From NCBI GenBank assembly GCA_964389755.1, contig CAYMEW010000020.1, forward strand, positions 12,951 to 76,950: DNA of 64,000 bases, in the 5' to 3' direction. A program made the translations under genes and the position numbers. Of this stretch, positions 35,812 through 45,200 are shown piece after piece. This DNA comes from JBBSUQ01 sp964389755. Its GTDB lineage: Bacteria > Bacteroidota > Bacteroidia > Flavobacteriales_D > Crocinitomicaceae. Under the pieces are notes generated by a model. The model worked only from the letters and a program-made list of their open reading frames with translations, had not been told where the DNA came from and made no database searches. Positions within the stretch are counted from its first letter, which is position 1. The number at the start of each line of letters is the position of its first letter.

Positions 35812-36372
35812 TCAGGATTTCCCGGTTTCTCCTTCGGTAAAGTGACGTATGCCTTTTTCGGCGTTGAACTTTTCGCGATTGTATGTAACGGAACCGCCAC
35901 GCGGGATCGAGAGACTTTGCCATTGGTCATTGCGCAGCATCTTCCCGATAAAAATGATTTGCCCGATGTGATACGGATAGTGGCACAACTGGCGGTTCAG
36001 CGCTTCGGTAATGGTATGTCCTTCATTGCGGATATAAACGATCTTCGACAAATCAGCTTCTGATAGCATTCCGAGCGTTTCAAAGAGGCAGTTCCAGCCT
36101 TTTTCCCAGTAGGCCAGTAAAGCATCGCGTTCCGAAAATTGGGAAGCAAATTCTTCGTCGCGATTTCTCCATGCTTTTTCTCCGTCCGAAGTCAGGAAAT
36201 CGGTGAAGCGGGAAAGCATATTACCGGCAATATGTTGCATCAGGATTGCGATGCTGTTGCTCTCGGTATTATACTGAAAGAAAAGGTCCTGTTCATCCAG
36301 TTGCGCGATGCAGGAGTCCGCTAGGTTTTTATAATAGCGGAACTGACGATCCGCACTTTCAAGGTAATTCAT
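35812..36372 (-). CDS. DUF1572/DinB-like protein
   Basis: Encodes 186 residues from the ATG at 36372. The longer open frame to 36666 overlaps the preceding gene in another frame and does not look coding. DinB-type four-helix bundle with NSIAILMQHIAGNMLSRFTD and the C-terminal HYPYHIGQIIFIGKML supplying the usual three histidines of the metal site. Possibly a thiol S-transferase-like enzyme, but the substrate is unknown. It overlaps the NTF2-like gene by 14 bases and is probably co-transcribed with it and ilvE. Confidence 0.75.
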   Translation of the reverse strand: MNYLESADRQFRYYKNLADSCIAQLDEQDLFFQYNTESNSIAILMQHIAGNMLSRFTDFLTSDGEKAWRNRDEEFASQFSERDALLAYWEKGWNCLFETLGMLSEADLSKIVYIRNEGHTITEALNRQLCHYPYHIGQIIFIGKMLRNDQWQSLSIPRGGSVTYNREKFNAEKGIRHFTEGETGKS

Positions 36373-36760
36373 GCCTGTCTTTGTTTTGAAGTTCCAGCCA
36401 GTGACTTCGGTCAAACCATACTTCATTCCGGCTGATCCTGTTGTTTGTAAATTCGAGAATGTCGAGTCCGGTTTCCCGGAGAATTTCGTTTCCAACGGGG
36501 ATATGCGCTTCCCACAGCAGTGTGCACCCTTCAGCTGTCGGTATAATTTCAAGTGCATTCCAGTGCCAGTTCGGATTGGCCTGTAGAAGAGCGGAGAAAT
36601 AACGAAGGAGTTGCTGCCGATCGCGAATACCGTTGCGCATAAAAGGATCGCTGTACACGAAATCATCCGAATAGAAGCCGCAAAGTAGAAATGCCTGTTC
36701 CGGGTTTCCGTTTCCGGTCCACGCTTTCAGCCATTCGCTAATAAAGGCCGAAATATCCAT
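36359..36760 (-). CDS. NTF2/SnoaL-like protein
   Basis: Encodes 133 residues from the ATG at 36760, which overlaps the ilvE stop as TGATG and suggests translational re-initiation. An upstream start at 36784 is possible. The cone-shaped alpha+beta NTF2 fold is indicated by YSDDFVYSDPFMRNGIRDRQ in the first half and HIPVGNEILRETGLDILEF plus ISRNEVWFDRSHW in the second. Members include polyketide cyclases and ketosteroid isomerases, but many are uncharacterised. Confidence 0.75.
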   Translation of the reverse strand: MDISAFISEWLKAWTGNGNPEQAFLLCGFYSDDFVYSDPFMRNGIRDRQQLLRYFSALLQANPNWHWNALEIIPTAEGCTLLWEAHIPVGNEILRETGLDILEFTNNRISRNEVWFDRSHWLELQNKDRHELP

Positions 36761-37830
36761 CAGTCCTCCAGGAGCGTATTCCACCCGAAAAGATCCGCTG
36801 AACGTCCTCTGCGAATGTCGTCGAGCTGCCGTTTAAGTTCAAAGATCCGTGCAGTTTCGTTCACAGGAACTTTGTAATCCGTACCATGAATACCAATGAG
36901 TTCGATCGGTGAAATAACCGCTGCTGTGCCGATTCCGAATGCTTCGATGTCCGCTCCGTTCCGAAGCGCTGTTTCAATTTCACGGACCGACACTTTACGT
37001 TCCTCTGTTGGAATCCCGTTTTCCCGGGCAAGTGTGAGGATTGAATCGCGGGTAACTCCGTCGAGTATCGAACTACTTGTTGCCGGCGTCACAAAAGTTC
37101 CGTCGATCATAAAACCAATGTTCATTGTGCCGGACTCTTCAATGTATTCGTGCGCTTTTGCGTCCGTCCAGATCACCTGGTCGTAACCCGCTTCATTGGC
37201 CAGCCGGGTCGGGTAGAAAGATCCCCCGTAATTCCCGCCGCACTTCGCAGATCCGAACCCGCCTTCCGCGGCACGTACAAAGTGTTCCTCCACGCGCACT
37301 TTGAGGTTCTTGCTGTAGTATTTGCGCATCGGTGAGGCGACGATCATGAACAGGTAATCGGTTGAAATGCTGACTCCCAATTTCGGTTCGGTCGCTATTA
37401 CAAAAGGGCGGAGGTAAAGCGTCAGTTCTTCATCGTCTTTGGGAATCCAGTCTGCTTCGGTAGCGACCAGTGCTTTTACTCCTTCGGCAAATAATTCTTC
37501 GGGGATCGCAGGCATGCCCATGCGTTCAAGCGATTCGTTCATACGTTCGGCATGCCGTGAAAGTCGAAATATGTTGATTTCCCCGTTAACGGTGCGATAG
37601 GCTTTTAATCCTTCAAAAACGGTTTGCCCGTAGTGGAAACACATCGCAAAAGGACTCAGGGTAATTTCGTGGTATGGTTCCACGCGTGCCTCCTGCCAGT
37701 TTCCGTTCGTGTATCGGCAACTGAACAGGTGATCAGTCGGCGTTTTTCCGAATTCGAAATGCCGCAGGTCGAATTGCTCCAGTCGGCTGGAAGAACTTTT
37801 GTGAATTGTGATCGGTGTTTGTATTTCCAT
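36760..37830 (-). CDS. ilvE: Branched-chain amino acid aminotransferase
   Basis: Class IV PLP transaminase of 356 residues interconverting Leu/Ile/Val and their keto acids with 2-oxoglutarate. Family blocks: FHYGQTVFEGLKAYR, RPFVIATEPKLGV, CGGNYGGSFYPTRLANEAGY, and EESGTMNIGFMIDGTFVTPA followed by SSSILDGVTRDSIL. This is the larger eukaryote-like BCAT group (PROSITE-type E-x-GTMN). It is divergent from a MocR-type regulator across a 93-bp spacer. It heads a unit with the two following small genes. Confidence 0.94.
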   Translation of the reverse strand: MEIQTPITIHKSSSSRLEQFDLRHFEFGKTPTDHLFSCRYTNGNWQEARVEPYHEITLSPFAMCFHYGQTVFEGLKAYRTVNGEINIFRLSRHAERMNESLERMGMPAIPEELFAEGVKALVATEADWIPKDDEELTLYLRPFVIATEPKLGVSISTDYLFMIVASPMRKYYSKNLKVRVEEHFVRAAEGGFGSAKCGGNYGGSFYPTRLANEAGYDQVIWTDAKAHEYIEESGTMNIGFMIDGTFVTPATSSSILDGVTRDSILTLARENGIPTEERKVSVREIETALRNGADIEAFGIGTAAVISPIELIGIHGTDYKVPVNETARIFELKRQLDDIRRGRSADLFGWNTLLED

Positions 37831-37879
37831 AACTGTTTGTTTTAAATGTGTCTTTACAAAGGTGCGGGAAAATCAATAA

Positions 37880-37923
37880 TGATAACAGTTACAGTTTTTG
37901 TATTTTTGACTGAAACAGTTTTT
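37880..37923 (+). promoter_or_regulatory. Promoter/operator region between ilvE and the MocR-type gene
   Basis: Holds a TATTTTTG -7 box at 37901-37908. Two direct copies of an AACAGTT element flank it (one at 37884-37890, one just before the ATG), each followed by T-rich sequence. Direct repeats flanking the promoter are typical MocR operators. Evidence is pattern only. Confidence 0.35.
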
Positions 37924-39354
37924 ATGAAGAAGGCCGGAAATACCAAATTTCGTTACCAGAATATCGCTGACGAACTGGAAGGAAAAATACGAAAGGGCCT
38001 GTACGCTGCCGGCGACAGATTACCTTCTGTTCGCGCGCTTTGTCGCGAATATGACGTGAGTATGAACACCGTACTCCAGGCTTATTACCAGCTTGAAAGC
38101 AAGCTACTGGTTGAATCCCGACCGCAATCGGGTTATTACGTGGCTGCTTCGGCTGATCGCGGAACCGAAATTCCGGAAACGAGCAATCCGCCGAACTCGG
38201 TGGTTTCCGATAAAGGGGAATACATCATCGGCGAAGTATACGGGCGCAGGAACAGTACGGAGATCACTTATTTTTCAATGGGCGTGCCTTCCCCGGAACT
38301 GCTTCCGGTTTCCGGTCTGAACAAGAGCGTTGCGTCTGCACTGCGAAAGGATCCGGGCAGTTGTACGGGCTACGAGGATATCAAAGGAAATCAGGATTTG
38401 CGACGGGAACTGGCGCGCCGGCATTTTCACGTGGACGGAAGGTTGAAGTCGGGCGATCTGATCACCACAACAGGGTGCATGGGTGCGTTGTCCTTTTGCC
38501 TGATGGCACTAACGGAACGGGGCGACACAATTGCGGTGGAAAGCCCGGTTTATTTCGGGATACTTCAACTGGCGCGCAGTCTGGGACTAAACGTTGTTGA
38601 GCTACCCACGCATCCCGCTGACGGACTGGAAATCGATGCCCTTAAGCCGTATCTTGAAAAGGGCAAACTGAAAGCGTGCATCGTGGTTTCGAATTTCAAT
38701 AATCCGCTCGGGAGTTGCATGCCTTCCGCCCATAAAAAAGCACTGGTGGAACTTGTAGAAAAATACGACGTTCCGCTGATTGAAGACGACCTGTACGGTG
38801 ACGTCTGGTTCGGCGACCGGCGTCCGGAAACCTGTAAAAGTTTTGACGAAAGCGGCCTGGTCTTGTGGTGCGGTTCGGTATCGAAAACACTGGCGCCCGG
38901 CTACCGCGTGGGATGGGTAGCTCCCGGGAAATACCTCGAAAAACTGGTGAACCTGAAACTTTTCCATACTGTATCTTCCAATACACTCGCCCAGGCCGCG
39001 ATTGCAGATTTCCTGGAGAAAGGTCGCTACGAAGCTCATTTAAAGCGTTTGCGCCACACTTTACACATTAACAGCCTCCGTTTCCGCCAGGCGATCTCCA
39101 CCTTTTTTCCGGAAGGAACGAAAGTCAGTCAGCCATCAGGCGGTTTTGTACTTTGGGTGGAACTGAATCCCTCCATTGACACGTTCGAACTGTATACACG
39201 AGCATTGAAACAGGGGATCAGTATTGCTCCCGGGCGCATGTTTACCCTGCAAAATCAATTCAATAATTGCCTGCGTCTGAGTTATGGAATGTCCTGGAAC
39301 GAATCGGTTGAACAGGCCCTGAGAAAACTGGGGGAACTCGCAAGATCCTCTTAA
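37924..39354 (+). CDS. MocR/GntR-type transcription regulator with aminotransferase domain
   Basis: Encodes 476 residues from the ATG at 37924. The N-terminal GntR winged helix (about 1-75) has the recognition helix SVRALCREYDVSMNTVLQAY and YYQLESKLLVESRPQSGYYV. A fold-type I aminotransferase domain (about 110-470) follows with the PLP lysine block WCGSVSKTLAPGYRVGW and SNFNNPLGSCM. MocR proteins bind PLP as effector and often regulate adjacent amino-acid or vitamin genes. Divergence from ilvE suggests it controls that operon. An alternative is a 2-aminoadipate aminotransferase-like enzyme. Confidence 0.85.
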   Translation: MKKAGNTKFRYQNIADELEGKIRKGLYAAGDRLPSVRALCREYDVSMNTVLQAYYQLESKLLVESRPQSGYYVAASADRGTEIPETSNPPNSVVSDKGEYIIGEVYGRRNSTEITYFSMGVPSPELLPVSGLNKSVASALRKDPGSCTGYEDIKGNQDLRRELARRHFHVDGRLKSGDLITTTGCMGALSFCLMALTERGDTIAVESPVYFGILQLARSLGLNVVELPTHPADGLEIDALKPYLEKGKLKACIVVSNFNNPLGSCMPSAHKKALVELVEKYDVPLIEDDLYGDVWFGDRRPETCKSFDESGLVLWCGSVSKTLAPGYRVGWVAPGKYLEKLVNLKLFHTVSSNTLAQAAIADFLEKGRYEAHLKRLRHTLHINSLRFRQAISTFFPEGTKVSQPSGGFVLWVELNPSIDTFELYTRALKQGISIAPGRMFTLQNQFNNCLRLSYGMSWNESVEQALRKLGELARSS

Positions 39355-39359
39355 AGCAC

Positions 39360-39386
39360 AAAGCCCTCCGGGTTTCGAAGGGCTTT
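39360..39386. terminator. Terminator between the MocR and PKD genes
   Basis: AAAGCCCT/AAGGGCTTT hairpin with a roughly ten-base loop between convergent stops at 39354 and 39410. Confidence 0.75.
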
Positions 39387-39409
39387 GCGCTGGTAAGAAT
39401 TAATCCGAC

Positions 39410-41906
39410 TTATTGTTTGATTAACTTTCTTGTTTCCCGGAATTGTTCATCCGAGATCACGAGCATGTACACTCCATCGGATAAATTGTTCAGGTTTAGT
39501 ATAATATCGTTGCAGTTTCCGCTACAGGAAGTTTGCATCAGTTGTTTTCCGTTCAGATCCAAAACCATGATATCCGCTGCTTTGGATACCTGTACATGGT
39601 AAATTCCGGTACCGGGATTCGGATAGACATTGATCTCAACCTGTTCGTTGTTTTGAATTCCGGCGGTCTGAGCTGCACTTACCTGCATGATGTGATACGT
39701 TACGGCCTGGCATCCGCTGGCGTCGGTAACTGTCAGTGAGGGCAGCTGAACTCCGGAGCCGCTGTACTGGTGTACCGGGTTCGGTTGGGAACTGCTTGTT
39801 CCGTCACCGAAATTCCACAGGTATGTATACGGTCCGGTTCCGTTTGCAACGGACGGCGCGAAATAAATCGTTCCGTTCAGTGAATCGACCCACCAGGTAA
39901 AGTCTACAGCAATGTTGCAACAAGGACCGGTGGTTCCGCATTGTACTGAGACGACATCGTAAATAGTCGTATCGCAACCGTTCGCGTCCGTTACAGTGAG
40001 CGTCGTCGTCCAGGTTCCGTTCGGGTACTGGTGTGTTGGATTCGCCAGTGTACTGGTTGATCCGTCACCGAAATTCCAGGAATAGGAGTAGGGAGCCGTC
40101 CCGCCGAAGGCCGTACTGATGAAATGGATGTCACAACTTAATGAATCTGCAAACCAGGCAAAGTCGCTACCAACCGTACAGGGCTGATTTCCGCAGTCGA
40201 TGTTTACAAGCACTGAATCGAAAGCCATGCAGTTGTTAATGGAATCGTAAATCGTGAGGTTTACCCAGTACGAACCGTCCTGGTCGTATTGATNNNNNNN
40301 NNNNNNNNNNNNNNNNNNNNNNNNNNNNNNNNNNNNNNNNNNNNNNNNNNNNNNNNNNNNNNNNNNNNNNNNNNNNNNNNNNNNNNNNNNNNNTATCGCA
40401 ACCGTTCGCGTCGGTAATTGTCAGTGCAGGAGTCCAGACAGTATTATTCGGATAGTGATGCACCGGGTTTGCCAGTGTGCTGGTTGATCCGTCACCGAAG
40501 TTCCAGGAATAGGAGTAGGGAGCCGTTCCGCCGTAAGCTGTACTTACGAACTGTACGTCGCAGTTGCTTGAATCGGTATTCCAACTGAAATTGCCATCAA
40601 CCGTACAGGGCTGATTTCCGCAGTCGATGTTTACAAGGACTGAGTCGAAGGCCATGCAGTTATTGATGGAATCGTAAATCGTGAGGTTTACCCAGTACGA
40701 ACCGTCCTGGTCGTATTGATGTGCGGTGTACGCACCACTTGAACCGGTGCCATCACCGAAGCTCCAGGTGAACTCGTTCCCGGAGTTATTGCTGGCATTT
40801 CCAACGAAGAACAGGGAATCACAGGTAACGTATGCGTAGTCGATCAGGGCCGTACAACTGTCGTTTCCACAAGAGACCTGTACCACGTTGAAAATAGTCG
40901 TATCGCAACCGTTCGCGTCGGTAATTGTCAGTGCAGGAGTCCAGACAGTATTATTGGGATAGTGATGTACCGGATTCGCAAGCGTGCTGGTCGATCCGTC
41001 ACCGAAGTTCCACGAATAGGAGTAAGGGGCCGCTCCGCCGTAAGCTGTACTTACGAACTGTACGTCGCAGCTGCTTGAATCGGTATTCCAACTGAAATTA
41101 CCTCCAACCGTACAGGGCTGATTTCCGCAGTCGATATTTACAAGGACTGAATCGAAAGCCGTGCAGTTGTTAATGGAATCGTAAATCGTGAGGTTTACCC
41201 AGTACGAACCGTCCTGGTCGTATTGATGTGCGGTGTACGCACCACTTGAACCGGTGCCATCACCGAAGCTCCAGGTGAACTCGTTCCCGGAGTTATTGCT
41301 GGCATTTCCAACGAAGAACAGGGAATCACAGGTAACGTATGCGTAGTCGATCAGGGCCGTACAACTGTCGTTTCCACAAGAGACCTGTACCGTTTCTGAG
41401 TAGATGGCGCTGCACTGTGCTATAGAATCGATCACTTCGAGCGTTATCGTGTAAACACCGTCATTACTGTACTGATGTGCCGTATATTGTCCACTTCCGT
41501 AGGTTCCGTCACCGAAATTCCACGAATAATAATAGTTACCGCTCACGCCTGCGAATGAGAACGAATCGCAGGTCACGCTGATCATGCTGAAGTCTGCCGT
41601 GCAGGAGGAACCACAGGAAACCTGTACGGTTGCCGAGTCCAGGTCGCTACACTGGTTGAGAGAATCGATCGTGTGCAACAGCACGGTGTATGTCCCGCTG
41701 CTGGTATAAAGGTGCTCGACAGATTGTCCGGTTCCGGAGGTCCCGTCGCCAAAATCCCAGATATAGCTATAGTTCCCATTCGAACTTGCGATAAAAAATA
41801 AAGAGTCGCAACTTACATGCGTACTGGTGAAGGAAGCATCACACTGTGCTTTTAGTCCGAAGGCACCGAGAAGCGTGATAATTAATAGAGTAAAGCGTCT
41901 GATCAT
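39410..41906 (-). CDS. Giant PKD-repeat surface protein with T9SS sorting domain (contains an assembly gap)
   Basis: One gene broken by 100 N at 40294-40393. The 5' part starts at 41906 with the signal peptide MIRRFTLLIITLLGAFGLKA and runs into the gap. The 3' part continues from the gap to 39410. The two parts are in different frames only because the N run has an arbitrary length. It holds at least nine PKD-like modules (WDFGDGTSG, WNFGDGTYG, WSFGDGTGS, WNFGDGSTS and others) with paired cysteines, then a T9SS type A domain (EINVYPNPGTGIYHVQV ... FRETRKLIKQ). It is likely a surface adhesin or gliding-related protein. Confidence 0.88.
40206..41400. repeat. 507-bp tandem repeat array inside the PKD gene
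   Basis: Near-identical units of 507 bp (169 codons, two PKD modules each) recur. For example, anchor bases at 41359 and 40852, and at 41140 and 40633, are both exactly 507 apart. The next copy of the second anchor is at 40206, only 427 away including the 100 N. This shows that the gap replaced about 180 real bases if the period holds. Adding 80 bases also restores the frame. Confidence 0.85.
40294..40393. other. Assembly gap (100 N) in repeats
   Basis: Run of 100 N inside the near-identical PKD units. The size is conventional, not measured. Confidence 0.99.
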
Positions 41907-42250
41907 GATCGTGAAGTTTTTCGTTGTCTGTTATTTAGGACGCATTCAAATGCATTGCGTTGCTGATCAGGATGAAATTTTATTCGGATTTTTTAAAATA
42001 ACAATGTCGGATTGAATGTGAATGTTAGTTTGGTGATAATTTTTCGGTTTAACTATTAACTATTCATTTGAGAAACCAATAGTAAATTCCTGTAGTTTGT
42101 TTTAAGGATGCTGTTACTTAGTTTTTTAAATCCCTTTAGACGGTTTTGGTTGAAGCTTAGCCTTCGTAACTCGGTACAATTCTGCATTTTTTTTGAGTGG
42201 TACTGATCCCCGTTTTATTTAGTTTTAGGAAAACCTTAAATTATTTACTT
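41907..42250. other. Divergent intergenic region, 344 bp
   Basis: AT-rich region between the starts of the two giant PKD genes, so it should hold both promoters. I could not pair convincing -33 and -7 boxes. No small ORF with coding character was found. Confidence 0.5.
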
Positions 42251-45200
42251 ATGAAAAAGCTGATCCAGGCATTGGGGGTCTTTGCACTCCTTTTTGCAGG
42301 AAGTTCGGGCCATACCCAGGTCCGACAACAGTCAGAGCAAGCCGATGTGCGACCTCACTGTTATTTCGATGAATTGTTACAGGTCAGGCGCGATCGCGAT
42401 CCTGGTTTGCAGGGAAAACTCGATGAAATGGACCTCGCGGTTCAAAATTACCTTTCCGGAAAGGGCGGAGGTACTGCTTTACCGAAAAGCGGAAACCTGA
42501 TCATCCCGGTAGTCGTTTACATTGTGCATAATAACGGAGCTGAGAACATTACCGATACGCAGGTATTGAGCCAGATGAATGCCCTGAACGATTATTATGA
42601 AGACTACGGCATCCAGTTTTGCCTGGCCACGATGAACGGTTCCACACCGCTGCCGGGTACCACAACGCCGGGTATCATTCGCATTCAGAATGCTGCCTTA
42701 ACAAACCTGGACGCTACTTCAGAACACGCGGCGCTTACGGCTACTTCCAGTCTTTCGGACGACCGTTACCTGCGCATTTGGGTGGTTAAAAGCATCAACG
42801 GTGGTGCTGTTGCCGGCTATTCGATTTTACCCGATGCCGTTCCTTCCGGCGAAGGTGGTATTGCGATGGACTACAAAGCATTCGGGGAAGTTTCAACCTG
42901 CGGATGTACGGTACTTGCACCCGGTTCGCAACACGGAAAGATCCTCGTGCATGAAACAGGGCATTTCCTCGGTCTGTATCATACCTTCAACGAAGGCTGC
43001 GCAGGCATGACCAGCAGCGACTGTGCTTTACACGGAGATCGCGTGTGTGATACGCCTCCTGTAGCTTCACCGAACGGAGGGTGTTCCACCAACAACAGTT
43101 GTTCGGAATCCCCGAATTTACCGGATGATATTCACAACTACATGGACTACACCGACGAGGGCTGTCTGAATCATTTCACGGACGGACAGAACGACCGGAT
43201 GCATGCGATGATCTCCTTGTATTATGCGCAACTTGTTTCCGGATCGAACCATACTTATACGGGAATCAATTGCAACGGCGGATTGCTTCCGGCCTTTACG
43301 GCGAGTAGTTTTGCTCCGTGCGTGGGCACATCCGTTACATTTACGGCAACTCCGGTTACCGGTGCTACTTACGAGTGGGATTTCGGGGACGGCAACACGG
43401 CCACCGGTCAGGTTGCGAACCATACCTATACTTCTCCGCTCAACCCGGGAAGCGTTACTTTAACCGTTACGAGTGGATCCTCTTCGGCTTCGGCTATCCA
43501 AACGATCGTGGTGGAGAATTGTCAGCCGATCAACAACAGTGAGGCGCACTGGTATTTTCATGATATGAACGCGCTGGATTTCAGTTCAGGAGCACCGGTT
43601 TACGACAATTCTGCCTTTGTAAACGGAACGTTTGCTTTTGATGCACAGAACGTAAACGAAGCATCTGCGGTACAAAGCGATGACAATGGAAATCTCTTGT
43701 TCTACACGGATGGTATCCACGTATGGAACTCGCAGCATCAGCTGATATCTTCGGGTCTCCACGGAAACCACAGTTCGATGAACGGCGCGATGATCGTTCC
43801 GGACCCGGCCAACTCAAATCAATACTACATTTTCACAACGGACGTGCGTTCACATACAAATCCGCGCGGCTTGAATTATACGAAGGTGCAGGTGAGTGGT
43901 ACGACCGCTTCCATGGTACCCGGACAATTGAACATCCCGGTTACGGTACCTGCAGGTATGGGCTTTGAGACCAGCGCCAACAATGCGTTGATCAGTGCCG
44001 AAGGAATCACTTCCGTAGAGTACCCGGGCGGATATTACCTGATCGCAGGTGCGGTGAAGAATAATATTGAATCATACATGGTTGTATTCAACGTGAGCTC
44101 TTCCGGAGTTGCTTATCACGGGCAAAGGCTTGTGGGGAATTTGCTCGCTCCGCTCACTACGTATTCGGTTCTTGCCGCGAATATCCAGGCTTCTCCGAAC
44201 GCTAAATATGTTGCGTATTCATCGGCTACCTGGAACAACGATCCGGATTATGTGTTCGACTTTGATCGTTGTAACGGAACATTCTCAAACCAGCGACTGA
44301 TCCCGGTTATTTCAGGGTCGAGTAATTTTATGATCGAGTTCAGCCCGGATTCGCGCTTTTTGTATGCGGCTTATAACCACAACGTATTCCAGTATTATGT
44401 GGAACCCTGTGAGATTACCGGTCGTTTGATCGCTACGGTACCGTCTCACGAAGTAAATGTGATGCAACGGGGGCCGAACGGAAAGATCTATGGCACGAAG
44501 TATACGACTAACGAACTATTCGTAATCCACCGTCCGAATGAACTGTGTACGGATGCCGCTCCGAATGCGTGTATGTTCGCGGAAACAGGCCCGACGATGC
44601 AAAACGGTACACTGGTACGTTCCGGCCTTCCCAATATGATCGATGCGAAACTGGTGAATCCGTTCAACCATGTGATCCTCGCGGAAGTGTCTCAATGCAG
44701 CCAGGTTTGTAATACCTACGACTTCGAGTTTGACGGTTGCCTGAGCTCGTATAACTGGAACTTTGGAGATCCGGCCTCGGGTTCTTCCAATACTTCTACG
44801 GCTGCGTCTCCGTCACACACTTTTTCGGGTGCCGGGACGTATACTGTAACGATTACGAGCGGTTCTTACTCTCAGACGCTTACGGTGGAGATCGGTGCCA
44901 GCCCGGAGATCGCCGGTTCTTTGACGATCTGCCCGGATAACAGCATGACCGGAAATTACAATGCCGATATCCCGAACGGGTATTCGGTAAACTGGTCGGT
45001 TTCCGGAGGAACGATCGCAGGACTGAATAACCAGTCGAGTGTGCTCGTAAACTGGACTTCACTGCCGGGTACGGTAACACTCACGCTGACCGATGATGAA
45101 ACCGGATGTACATTTACCAGGACTGTTGAAGTGGTTGAATTCTGTGAGATTCAGTTGCCATGTTACTGTAAACTGAAACCTATTTTCAACTGGGATGTAA

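Noticed and set aside
36373..36666. N-terminal extension of the DinB-like protein
   Set aside because: It lies in another frame of the NTF2-like gene and lacks any domain character.
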